From NCBI GenBank assembly GCA_015143295.1, contig CM026568.1, forward strand, positions 36,340,441-36,404,440: DNA of 64,000 bases, read 5' to 3'. The position numbers were made by a program, and so were the translations under genes. This document shows, one piece after another, positions 12,885 to 23,566 of this stretch (positions within the stretch are counted from its first letter, which is position 1; the number at the start of each line of letters is the position of its first letter). The notes beneath the pieces are model-generated. The model was not told the DNA's origin. It was given only the letters and a program-made list of their open reading frames with translations, and made no database searches. This DNA is from Tetracentron sinense (taxonomy: Eukaryota; Streptophyta; Magnoliopsida; Trochodendrales; Trochodendraceae).

Positions 12885-13070
12885 TGACTACTTGCCTTGA
12901 GATATATATATTTTTTAATTCTTTACATGAGATTTTTCTCGACTTTGTTAGAATATATATATTGCTGCTTTCTGCCGCCCCATGTAGCTGCAATGGTGTT
13001 GCTGTTGGCCCCCCATACTCAGAGAGCTAGGATCATTGTATTAGTACTGAGAGTTGTAGGGATCTTCTTC

Positions 13071-13130
<60 letters not shown>

Positions 13131-13200
13131 TGTTGTGTTCTTTTTAATTGGGGTGTTTGTATGATAAATTTGTGGCTAAAAAATAAAAGGAAAGAAAAGT
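12885..13200 (+). other. Probable 3' UTR of the SCD2-like gene, with a long (TA) microsatellite
   Basis: Sequence after the TGA stop holds a perfect (TA)26 tract at 13074-13126 and an AATAAAAG polyadenylation-like signal near 13178. The extent of the UTR is inferred. Confidence 0.5.
13074..13126. repeat. (TA)26 microsatellite
   Basis: 53 bp of uninterrupted TA. It accounts for the IYIYIY stretches in the open frames that cross it on both strands. Confidence 0.95.
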
Positions 13201-13737
13201 CAAAACTATTGGAACAGAGTTTTCTCTCTTTAGAATGCAAGCTGGGGTTGCTGAGGAGGGAGTTCCGACACAAGTCTGGGGGTATCAACACATAGATTTT
13301 TCCAACAAAGCTAGCTAGCTGGCAACTTCATGAGTGGAATTTTTCTATAACGAAGTGTGCTGCTATTATTTAAATTGAAATTTGTATCCCTGGGAGCTTC
13401 ACTTTTTCTTTTGAACTGAATGGAATCCAGAGTAGCTGAGGTGATCTCCCGTGGGGCCGAATATAGTTGACATTTAGATATGGCGAAAGGAATAAAAGAA
13501 AGGAAGAAAATCAGCATCTATATCTTTACCATTATAATGAGAGAAGCGGGGTTAAAAAGTTGGTTGATTTTTTTCTAATATTTCTAATGAGTCCCAATTT
13601 TATGGTATCATACAGTTAGTAAAGGTGAATTTCTTATATTTTGCCTATAACTCCATATATAAAAAATTAAAATATTATGTTATCTTATTTTACATGATAA
13701 AAGTTAGAAGGGGTATTGAAATAATATCAACTACAAC

Positions 13738-13970
13738 CAATGTTATCAGAACCAGACCGATCATCGATCTGGCTGAGTGGCCGGTTCCCGGTTCGACCGG
13801 TCCAGTTTGACCGTGTCTTTTTTTATTAAAAAAAAAATTTCCCCATTTTTACTTATTTCTGACCAGTTCCGACCACTGGTTCCTGATTGAATAGGCCAAT
13901 TCTTCCGATTTTGACAAAAACGGGTTTTTCCGATTCGTCTGGTCGGTCCGGTCCGGTTCTAACAACAGTG
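13738..13970. mobile_element. hAT-type MITE (233 bp), CAGTGTT/GACCGG family
   Basis: The terminal repeats are CAATGTTATCAGAACCAGAC and, on the other strand, CACTGTTGTTAGAACCGGAC. An exact 8-bp target duplication ACTACAAC is at 13730-13737 and 13971-13978. A second family member is at 63085-63335. Confidence 0.9.
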
Positions 13971-13978
13971 ACTACAAC

Positions 13979-15344
13979 TAACAATAATTCCTCAATATCT
14001 TCATGAATCCCTCAAATCTTTATCCTTATCTTCTCTCATGCTCCCTCCTTAGTCTTTTAATGAAAAAGCACACCCTCTCTATGTTATAACTACTTTCCAA
14101 GAGAAAAACTAGGGACGTGTTATTAGGTAGTTTTAACCAATTATTCTATCATTTTAAGTTAAAATTTTAAAATTCTCTTACTAGAGTCTCTCTTCCCAGT
14201 CTCTCCACTAGTCACAATATACAAGAAATAAATGGTCTTCCCGTTCACTGCAACTGATTTAAGATCGTCAGCATCCCCTTATTATTACGATCGTAAACCC
14301 TTATTATATCGTAAACCCTTATTATATATATAAGTTAGTAGTGGGTCCCACTTGAGGCAGATAGCTTCCCTTAACAAGTTCAAAGATATTCGGAGATCAC
14401 TCCTACTATTACTTATTACTTAGAAGGGTGTTTGTTCATGAGGGGTCTCCATCTTTGAAAACTGTGAAAAATGGAATACTGGGAATATGATTTGACCTTA
14501 TTATAAGTGTGTCGGATCGGTGTGGATTGATGGGAGGGATTTGGAATGTGCACATGTATGGAAAAAGGTTAAAGAAATCCTTTTTGTCTTTACCATGGGC
14601 CTGGATTGGATATCTTCTTTTTTGACGGGCCTATGGTCCAGCAACAAAGCCCATAAAGAAAAAGGTTAAAAAAATCAGCATATATTAAATTGGAAACTGG
14701 AGTGGGCCAGGCCATCTGAACAAATGGAGGTCCTTTTCCGAAATATTCCCCGGAGCTAATGTAATTGTATAATAAGACACTCAATGCAAGTACACACAGA
14801 GAGTAGGAGTAGGAGTAGGAGTAGGAGTGCGCAAATGGTTGTCCTTTTCTGATGGAACGTTGTAAGTGGCCGTCGGAATCGACATAGGTTTTTCATTTTT
14901 TTTTTAAGGGAACTATTTTCTTATCTTCACGCGCCTGATCACTCGCGCATGCGCGCCAGGGCGTTTGGTTCTAACATGCGCTCCTTACGGATTATACCCT
15001 GCCAAAAATTTTAGTTTGCGCCGGGTGGCCATGTGCGCCTAAATAATATATATACAGAGGAGGAGGAGGCCTGTGGCTGTGGCTGTGGCTGTGGAGACGC
15101 ATGAAAAGCATTATTGGTGTGAAAAGGTGCGCATGAGAGAGTTTTGACCCCCCCATTTAACCGTCTCCCAACCCACTTTCAGGTTAAAGGGTTCCCTCTG
15201 GCCTCTAGTTCAGTGATATATGGGTCCCACATAGCCAGGCCAAAATAAGTCATTCACATGCCCCATTAATCCTGGCCGTCGGATTAGTTTATGCAACTTT
15301 GCACTTTGTACGTACTTGCATTTCATCAATAGAGAGATAGATTT
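13979..15344. other. Intergenic DNA without a recognisable gene
   Basis: AT-rich sequence with a short (GTAGGA)n run near 14806-14829, a (TGGCTG)n run near 15072-15094 and a CG-rich patch near 14930-14960. I found no coding pattern, RNA gene or bounded transposon. Confidence 0.5.
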
Positions 15345-15490
15345 TTTGGTAAACTCAGTAACACCACAAGGTGAATATTGAAGGCAAAGAAAGGAAAACT
15401 CACCCCCCCATGCAAACACACACACTCATGTAAACAGGCCGCACATGGAGCCTTAAGCTTCACCCAAAATCTTCCCAAAACGGGTACCAA
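15345..15490 (+). repeat. Dispersed repeat, copy 1 (second copy at 21832-22008)
   Basis: Starts TTTTTGGTAAACTCAGTAAC and ends near AAAACGGGTACCAACTAGAG. The copy at 21832-22008 has the same order of blocks: GGTAAACTCA, ACCACAAGG, a CACACA-rich stretch, TTAAGCTTCACCC, GGTACCAAC. No inverted ends were found, so the class is unknown. Confidence 0.65.
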
Positions 15491-15690
15491 CTAGAGAAGT
15501 CATTTTATTTTCTCCCCATCATTTTAACTTCCCCCCCATATGATATTTTTCTCCCTTATTCTCACACACTTATGGCCACATGTCTTATTATGTGGTGAAG
15601 TCAAAATCATGGGCCTATGATTTTGACTTGTCCACCACTTGTCTCCTATTCTATGATTCTATGGAACCCCGAGACAGGCCCTTTCTTAGA
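15491..15690. mobile_element. MITE copy related to 19270-19561 (incomplete)
   Basis: Shares GGCCACATGTCTTATTA, the hairpin AAATCATGGGCCTATGATTT, CCACCACTTGTCTCC and the arm TCTATGGAACCCCGAGACAG with the longer copy. A (GA)n tract follows at about 15691-15710. Confidence 0.65.
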
Positions 15691-15710
15691 TAGAGAGAGA
15701 GAGAGAGAGC

Positions 15711-16845
15711 GCTTGGTTTTTGTAAAGTATAACTGTGGGTGGAGGGAGGAGGTTAGTTGAGATGGGCCCACCAACAGGATAGGCCGAACCTCCAACGTGG
15801 ATTCTATGGGACCCACCAGCTCCTCGAAATTGGATTCTTTTTGTCTTCGGAATTAGTTGGTCCACGTTGCTAAAAGAAAGAGCCAGGTAAGCAAATTGCG
15901 TCACGCGTGGCAAAATGTTTTCTTCAACCTGCTCGAGTAGAAATCATTCCCAACTTGACCAAATCATAACCCAAACAAACAAGGAACGTCCCTCTTTTTA
16001 CAGCTTCCAATCCTTTTTTCACCTTTTAAGTCTCTAACCCCACTCACTAAATGCCCTTCATTTTCTTTGTATTTCACTAAGATATTCTTTGGTACGTTCT
16101 TTAGATAAAATAGAGGAATTCCAGGATTATTTTATTATATTCATAACAAAAAAATCAGAAGAAAAAAAAAATAAAAGATATAGATCAATAAAACAAAGAT
16201 AAGTTTTATCTTACATTTCTTATCTTTTCCATCTCAAATTCTGAGTATGGGAAAAGCTGTGTACATAAAAATAATTTAAAGCTAATGGGCTTTTCTCTAA
16301 TAATTATTTAAAATACTATCATGAAAAGGAGAAAAAGGCAGGGGTAAAAAGATAAAAAGGAAAAGAAAAGTGAAGCTTTGCTTCCATTGCAAGACTCCAA
16401 AAGCCAGCATCAGCTTCACTCTACCCTCCTCCCTGTCACATTTTCCAACCCTGATGTTCCCAACCACTTCCCATATTTTAACCAAAAGAGACCCAATTAC
16501 AAATACATATAGTTTTATATTTGTATTAAAATGATAATGGTGGAGCAGATATCATCATCATCATGGATGAGAGGAAAACCATGTAAAGAAATAGGGCCCA
16601 TCAATTGTAATTTCCAAAGGAAATCAAAGACAAGAAATGGAAGCTTGGATTATAATGGTGTCTTTACTACTAACCTCCATATGCCAAAAGTACCTTCTCT
16701 CCTTTTTATGGCCAGTCTTTGAGTAGCCCTTGTTAATTTTTAATTTGCACCGCATGTGTGTGGCAATCCTATCCGGTTGATCAAGCCACAGCTCAAAGGA
16801 GGCCATTTTTTTCGTAAGAGGACTCTCACCTTTTAGATAGGAAAA
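15711..16845. other. Intergenic DNA without a recognisable gene
   Basis: AT-rich sequence with short open frames only. I see no splice-compatible coding series, RNA gene or bounded element. Confidence 0.45.
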
Positions 16846-16846
16846 T

Positions 16847-17070
16847 ATTCACCTCCGGAGCTGAGGAGGTGATTTACTGTCTCGCCCATTTTTTGTCACA
16901 TTTTTTTTCTTTCAACTCTTTTTAACTATGGTTAACATTTACTAACCCGTAAGATTAAATCATTTAATCTTGGGTTTTAGAAGAAAAAAACTTCAAATAA
17001 ATGACACGAATTAAAACTTGTGAGGGTGAGGAGGAATAATCCCCTCCTCGGCTAAAGAGGGAACTCTAGC
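16847..17070. repeat. Foldback MITE with the shared TTAAC...GGTTAA core
   Basis: Imperfect inverted arms near TTCACCTCCGGAGCTGAGG on the left and CCCCTCCTCGGCTAAAGAGG on the right surround a core containing TTAACTATGGTTAACATTT and TTTAATCTTGGGTTTTAG. The same core occurs at 25713, 26580, 33459, 33837, 49960, 50430 and 63367. Boundaries are approximate. Confidence 0.55.
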
Positions 17071-17095
17071 TTTTTTGGATAATAAAACAAGCTAA

Positions 17096-18118
17096 GGGTA
17101 CTGTTAGGTGCACCCACTTTTTGATAATTGCACCTCATTAGTAAAATTTACTTACTATATACCATTAAAATCATAAAATTATTTGTACATCCTAATTTTT
17201 TTTAAAAATACTATAAAATTAATAACTACACACCAATCACAATTTTAGACTTTTACTTTATGTGCTTGGTGGAGGGCCATAAGACGATAGGGATCACTAC
17301 GGCGTTACACTACGGTGTTAAGTGGCTGGACCTTTACTTGGAGGCCTATTTTAAATGGTATGTAACCTGTGAATTAGTACTGGAAGTTATTCTAAATTTG
17401 ATGTTTTCGGAATTCATCTCTAATTCTAAAGGGAAATGCTACGGAGATCCCTTTAGGCCGAGACCACCAAAACCGTGCTCTAAGAGCACGGGATTTCAGG
17501 TAGGGCCTATCACGTGAAATAGGCCCTACCTGAATCAAGAGCACAGTCTCGGTGGTCTTGGCCCTAAAGGGGTCTTAGTAGCAAAGTCCAATTCTAAATG
17601 TTTTTTTATGTGACTGCAGCTATTCAGAAAATTAACTAAGGATATGAGAGCCTATGTTCAGAAGGTTCCCTCACTAATACTTTGCTCATGCTTTCAAGGC
17701 TTCTCCTACTAATATTCGTTAATGGAACAGTGCGTTGATACTGGAAAAGATGTTAACCTGCAATTTGAAATTAAAGCTAAAACAATTACCAGTGGCCTTA
17801 AATACTCCCTTACTACTGAGAAGTGGGAGCAAGCCAATGCAGCTGGTACAAGAGCTGGAGTTCACAGGTTGGATCATAAGTCGCTTCTTTTTGTTGTGTT
17901 TGTTTGTTTGTCTGTGTTGGGTTGGGGTGAGGTGAGGTGGGAGCATGCAAGATGAGGTTGCGAGCGGAGAGAGAACGACCGTCTGCATAGACGAAGACGA
18001 AGACGAAGAAAGAGAACGGTGATTAAAAGAATTTGGGGGGGGGGGGGGAAACTGAAATGGTAAAATGATAAATGGGATGTAGTCATAAAAAAAAAATAGG
18101 GTACCCCTAACACCACCC
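17096..18118. mobile_element. PIF/Harbinger-like non-autonomous element (1.0 kb)
   Basis: The left end GGGTACTGTTAGGTGCACCC and the reverse complement of the right end, GGGTGGTGTTAGGGGTACCC, form terminal repeats. The 3-bp duplication TAA flanks it (17093-17095 and 18119-18121), as PIF/Harbinger elements make. No transposase is visible. A Mutator MITE (17431-17589) is nested inside. Confidence 0.75.
17431..17589. mobile_element. Mutator-type MITE (159 bp) nested in the PIF/Harbinger-like element
   Basis: The ends are GGGAAATGCTACGGAGATCC and, on the other strand, GGACTTTGCTACTAAGACCC. Exact 9-bp target duplications AATTCTAAA lie at 17422-17430 and 17590-17598. Almost the whole element folds back on itself around GGTAGGGCCTATCACGTG. 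Confidence 0.85.
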
Positions 18119-18130
18119 TAAAACAAATAG

Positions 18131-18240
18131 AGTGACTATGAATAGGATCTTCGGTTGAACAGATAATGGAAGCAACTCAAAAAAAAAAGAATAGGATCTT
18201 CGGTTGAACAGATGATGGAAGTAACTCAAAAAAAAAAAAG
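18131..18240 (+). repeat. Tandem duplication of a roughly 58-bp unit ending in an A run
   Basis: TAGGATCTTCGGTTGAACAG followed by ATRATGGAAGYAACTC and poly-A occurs twice in a row. The A-run junctions suggest slippage or a duplicated retroposed tail. Confidence 0.7.
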
Positions 18241-19269
18241 GCCTTAGGCAATGATAGTTTGGTAATTACAAATGCAAAGAAGGATTTTCTATCACTCATT
18301 TTTTCTATAATTGATTTGGTAATGCCCTATTCTAATTAATCTCTAAAACAAATGGCCTTATATCAGCCTATTTTTTCCTTTAGGCATCATTTATCTATGT
18401 TAGTAAATTTAGACAAGAGTTTGGCTAAATTGGCACAAATGGTGGGTCTCACAACTGCAGCACTACCGGAACTGAAACCCAAGTCCTCAATTCCCAAAGA
18501 GGGATACATCCTACGGAGCAAACCAGGGATGTGTATGTCAACCCATTTCTAGGCTCACATGTAACATTCATAAAGTCAAACCCTCATCAACCCTAACTTA
18601 TTCAAAATACACTTGCTCATTGATCTCAGTTACAGTGTGTATGTCCCTCCTATGGATGAACTAGTTCAAGCCCCATGAATTGGTGTGACAGTTAAAAAAT
18701 CATCGTTTGACCAACTAGTAACAACTAAAGTCTTACATGCTAACCTTAGATAAATTATGCCTACGTAATTAAAAATAATAATAATATTAATAACACACCA
18801 TGGGCTTGTCTAATGGTAATCTGTGAGAGTAGGTTCAAAGATCGAGTCTTGAGGTGTGTTAGTCTATGAGGGTAGGTTTTAACGAGTCTTGAGGTGTGCG
18901 ATCGTTGTTTTAATCTGCTAACCTAGAAAGATATTAACACTAGTGACGGGGGTTGCGGCCAAACCGAACGACATGTACCAAAATATATATTCAAAACAAA
19001 TATAATATTTAAATGAACATATTAGTTAAATTTTATATTATATTAACATTGAAATTTAAAATTTATATATATATATATTACAAGTTAGCTAGGTATTATG
19101 GCCGGTTAGCCTAACCAAGCCTAACCGAATTAGAAAGCAGGCTCTGAAGCCTAAGACAAAAGGGGTTAGTATTTGAGGCTTAACGGCAGAATCATATTAT
19201 CCTGTGCCGGAGGGAGTGCCACGTGATATTCACTTTTTAAGCCTCCATCAATCTTGCCAAAAGTTGAAG
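18241..19269. other. Intergenic DNA without a recognisable gene
   Basis: AT-rich sequence with short spurious frames. A weakly tRNA-like stretch near 18797-18960 (GCTTGTCTAATGG, GGTTCAAAGATC) could be an old SINE but was not accepted. A (TA)n tract is near 19063-19078. Confidence 0.4.
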
Positions 19270-19561
19270 GCCTTGGATTGTCTCCGGCGAAGCCAGAAAG
19301 GGCTCTCGGGTTCCATACATTGTGCGATAGCTGGCGTAAAAAATGGTGAGAAATCATTTCTTTTTCTCCCCATAATTTTGACTTCTCCCCCTTTGATATC
19401 TCTCATTTTTCTTCTCATACACTTATCGCCACATGTCTTATTATAAGTGGAGAAATCAAAATCATGAGTCCCATGATTTTGACTTCTCCACCACTTATCA
19501 CGTATTCTATGGAACCTTGAGAGAAGCCCTTTCTGGCTTCTCGCCAGAGACAATCCAAGGC
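19270..19561. mobile_element. MITE with roughly 50-bp terminal inverted repeats
   Basis: The left arm starts GCCTTGGATTGTCTCCGGCG and the right arm reverse-complements to GCCTTGGATTGTCTCTGGCG; both continue through AAGCCAGAAAGGGCT and GGTTCCATA. An internal hairpin AAATCATGAGTCCCATGATT is shared with 15491-15690. No clear target duplication was found, so the superfamily is open. Confidence 0.75.
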
Positions 19562-19981
19562 AAAAGGAAAAGACCATGTAAGTTATGCCTTGTGATGACT
19601 CGATTGACAATTTTACCCTTATCTGTTTCTCAATGTCAATTGCCAAATGAACGACTTTATTCTTATTTTTAGAGATACGCGGTTAGACCGCAACCCCGGT
19701 TAGTGGTTAGTATCTATTCTAAGTCATGGGCAGGTAGAGATGACAACACTCATATCTTCTCAGGAATGGAACTCAGATCAATTGAGTGGTGACTAGCACA
19801 CACTACAGCCACGGCAAGCGTTGCTTTCAAATGAACTACCGACTTTGTTGTTTTTAGAAAGAACTTCTAGTAGGGACAATCCAACTTTCCCAGAGTTTAG
19901 AAAGAACTACTGGTATAGGGTATCCAATTTTCCCACAATTTAATTTCCTACAGGTAAAGCCTCTATTTATTTATATATATA

Positions 19982-20150
19982 GGCAATGCTATGTCCATTT
20001 TCCGGTTATCTACTCTCCCCTACTTTTGTACAATAAGATAAAATAATATGACAATTTTTTATGGGACCATCATTTTTTTTTTTGACATTTTTTAAAGAAT
20101 AAGAAAAACTATCAAAGAATGAACAATCGAAAAATGGACGTAGCATTGCT
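19982..20150. mobile_element. MITE (about 169 bp) with GCAATGCTAYGTCCATTTT ends
   Basis: GCAATGCTATGTCCATTTTC on the left pairs with GCAATGCTACGTCCATTTTT read on the other strand at the right. It sits between TATATATA tracts, so the target duplication cannot be resolved; a 9-bp Mutator-type duplication is possible. Confidence 0.65.
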
Positions 20151-21831
20151 CTCTCAATATATATATATATATATCCTGAGGTCATATATGATTTGGTTCA
20201 AGAATTTTCAATTAAAGCTCTGTTTGTTGCACGTAAATGATTTTATGGTACAAATTATTTAAGGTATAAAAGTTTTTACAATAAAAGACAAAATTTTCAC
20301 TTATTTTTTGTTGTTTAGTTATTCCGGTTTCGTTTGTTTGCACATCAATAGTTTTACAATGTAATTTATTTACGATATAAAAAAAAAAAAAATTTCACTT
20401 ATTTTTTATTTTTGGTTGTATTCTTGAAAATAAGATAGAATATTTCTTTCTTTTTGTCTTTTTGAAAAATGTATGTGCAAATGAATACTATTATCATTTG
20501 GAAAATATACTTGAAGAGTGATGTTTTATAATTTTGAAATGGAAAATATACTTGAAGAGTGGTGTTTTATAATTTTGAAATAGAAAATATATTTGAAGAG
20601 TGTGTTTTATCATTTGAAAAATATAAGTGGAGGGGTATTTTTATCATTTTTAAAAATACATGCAATAAACTATAAATGGGTATTTCTATAATTTTAAATA
20701 TGACCACTGATTTTTTTTAAATCATTTTGATAAATATATGTATAGAGATGTGCTTTTCTAATTTTTAAAATATATTTAAAGTGATAAATTTTTTTAAAGA
20801 AAATGAAATGAATCTTTGAAATGTAAGTCATTTTTTACAAAAGTTGCCCACTTACCATAAAATGTTTTACTTACGAAAGATTTTACATGCAAAGTATAAA
20901 CAAATACGTAAAAAAATGATATTTTCACGGATTTAATTTTTTTTTCCCTATTATATATCAAAATTGAGAGAGTATTCCTTGAAAATAAGGTAGAAAATTT
21001 TTTATTAATCACTTGTGCTTGAAGTAAAAGAATATTAAAAATCACATTTAAGAGGGGGGGGTGGGTTTGTCGTTTAATATATATATGAAGAGTATTTTGT
21101 TAATTCTCTAATTGAACGATTACCGTTATACATGTGAAAATGAATTTTTTGTCATTTTAAAAAATTCATGAAAAATGTATACTTGTCATTGAAAAAAAAA
21201 ATTGAATAAGACTTTTTGTTATTTTTAAAAATATTTCTAGAAAGTGATATATTTGTCATTTTGAAAAATATATGTGGAGAGGAGTGTCCTTGTCTTTTTG
21301 AAAAATATATGTGAAAATGAGTATTTTTATTATTTTAAAAAAATATATTAAGAGGGGTATTATCATCATTTTAAAAATATATTTGAATATGAATATTTTT
21401 ATAATTTAAATATATGTAACAAGTAGTAATTCTATCATTTTTTTTTAAAATGTTAAGGATATTTTTTATTTTGATAAATGTATGTGATATGTGAAGAAGA
21501 GTATTTTTGTTATTTTTAAAATATCTTTAAAGAGACAATTATTTTAGAGAAAAATAACATACAAAATTTTAAAATATAAATTTTTTTTGTAAAACATTTT
21601 TTTTAATAAAAGGTCTTACTTTTGAATGATTTTATATGTAAGCAAATACGCAAAAAAAAAAAAAAAATTGACATTTTTCCTTTGTCTTTTTTTTCTATTT
21701 TACATTAGAACATTGGGGTGCCTTAAAAGACATATACGTAGAATCTAATTCCGTGGACCATATGGTAGCAAATTTAAGGACAACAAATTAATTTTCAAGG
21801 GAGGCCATAGAGCAAATTAGGATGGATATGT
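20151..21831. repeat. Very AT-rich degenerate repeat region
   Basis: Variants of AAAATATATGTGAAGAG...ATTTTTGTCATTTT recur throughout. Three clear copies of GAAAATATACTTGAAGAGTG lie at about 20500-20620. No gene is seen. The left end (TCTGTTTGTTGCACGTAAAT) and several later points share TGTTTGTTT/GCAAAT-type motifs, suggesting a decayed element. Confidence 0.5.
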
Positions 21832-22008
21832 TTTTGGTAAACTCAATCATACCACAAGGCAATGACTGAAGGCAAATGCAAGGAAATACTCACACCACCC
21901 ATCCAAAACCACACACACATCATGCAAACTCACACACACACAGCACACACATGCACACACATGCAGCCCATTTAAGCTTCACCCTAGAGCTCCTGAAAAC
22001 AGGTACCA
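21832..22008 (+). repeat. Dispersed repeat, copy 2 (first copy at 15345-15490)
   Basis: Same block order as copy 1, with an expanded CACACA-rich section (about 21900-21965). Confidence 0.65.
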
Positions 22009-22144
22009 ACCGTTTGAGGCGCCAAGGAACTTATAAGGGAGAGCATTTAGGATGGATATGTTTGGAAGGGTTATCTTTGGTTCTTTAATGGATACCTAGG
22101 GTTTATGTATTATCAAATAATAACAATAATAATAAGTAATGTGC

Positions 22145-22275
22145 GGTCCTCATTGGTCCACACATCGGACACCCGGGTGATCAAAAGGGAAAGAAGTCAT
22201 TTTATTTCCTCCCATGATTTTGACTCTCCCCACTTAATATCTCTGTCGTGTCCGATGAAGTGAGGATATCCGAGC
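22145..22275. mobile_element. MITE remnant with ATCGGACAC inverted ends
   Basis: CTCATTGGTCCACACATCGGACAC on the left is echoed in reverse by GTGTCCGATGAAGTGAGG on the right. The inside shares GAAGTCATTTTATTT and CCCATGATTTTGAC with the MITEs at 15491 and 19270, so it may be a chimeric or diverged relative. Confidence 0.5.
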
Positions 22276-23557
22276 GCCTAACTCAAACACGTCCACCAGA
22301 GCAAATCCAAAGCCTTTCTTAACACACTCATTAATTGTGGTAAAGATATATATATATAATTTTACCAACGTTAAAAGGGACACGAGACGGTTGTCCAGAT
22401 AAAGGAATGTGGGTCAGCTAATAACTTTTCATTCAAATTTTGTTTTTGAATACAATTTACCGATGTTAGTAGGATTAGGTTAGTTTCTGGATTGAAGCTC
22501 TTGCGAACTCATCAGGCAGGGGAATTGAATCTCAGACACAACCCCCCCCCAAAAGAGAGGCCATAGGCCCCCTAAGAGAGAGGCCCCGCTCCTGGTGCAA
22601 GAGGCAGGGTGAGAGAGAGGCCCCCTAATAGAGAGGCTCCGCTCCTGGTGCAAGAGGCAGGGTGGTTGCTCATTCGGTGGTTAATAGGTCAAAAACTAGT
22701 GGCGAGTGCACTACTCGTCTATGGCGAGTGTCAAAAACTAGGGGCGATTACGTAAATTGTATATAAAACCTAGGGATTTTGTGAAACATATCAACGTTCG
22801 GTCCTTTTCATTTGAAACCCAGCTGTTCAACGGTACGAAACCTGAAATTTTGTCCTTTACGGCAGGGACTAAAATACAAAACTGGGGAAGGCCCTGATAA
22901 ATGAAAAAACAAAGTTTTGACTTCTTTCTCTCATTGTAATGCTAACCCAACCTTGTTTTTTTTGCCCATTAGTCCATTACAGGGAAATAAAGTGAACCAA
23001 TCCAACCGAAACTCCTCTTTTAGGTTTGAAACAAGAGTGTTTGTTTTTTGCTAAAAAAGTTGTTAGAAATGGTAAAATTATTCATTAGTCCCTATTTATC
23101 ATGGAATTTTCTACCTCAACATAACATATTAGTCTTTTTCTTTAAAAAAAATTAGTAATTTTTAATAATTCCATATTTAGCATTGTTTTGGATTTTTCTA
23201 ACACAAACACGGTCATAACTAAAATTAAAAATACCGGATATTAATAATTTTGAAGTTATCTTATGATGTTACTTACAAATTACGACAGTGGCTATGAAAG
23301 ATTTTTTTTACTTTTTTTTAGGTATACATTTCACATGGTTGGACTGCAACCTTGTCAGTGTCTGTTCTAGTTATCGAGTGATGTATCAACAATCACACAC
23401 TCGTATCAATGAACCCAATCTCTGATCACCGCAATGTGATGGATCAACTCAGTCGAAGATGACCCATGAAAATAACAGAAGCCCTACAAAAGGATTAGAA
23501 AATATAATCTTGAATTATGTTAAGTTGTCTATGCGAAACACCCACCCCCGTGGGTGT
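22276..23557. other. Intergenic DNA with a short tandem duplication, no gene seen
   Basis: A unit containing GAGAGGCCCCCTAA and GCTCCTGGTGCAAGAGGCAG is repeated in tandem at about 22550-22665. The remainder is AT-rich with no supported gene or RNA. Confidence 0.45.
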
Positions 23558-23566
23558 GTTTTTCTT

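Noticed and set aside
12897-13295. 132-residue open frame with IYIYIY repeat
   Set aside because: Produced by the (TA)26 tract in the probable SCD2 3' UTR.
18797-18960. tRNA-derived SINE
   Set aside because: Box-like motifs are weak, the spacing is poor and neither a tail nor target duplications could be seen.
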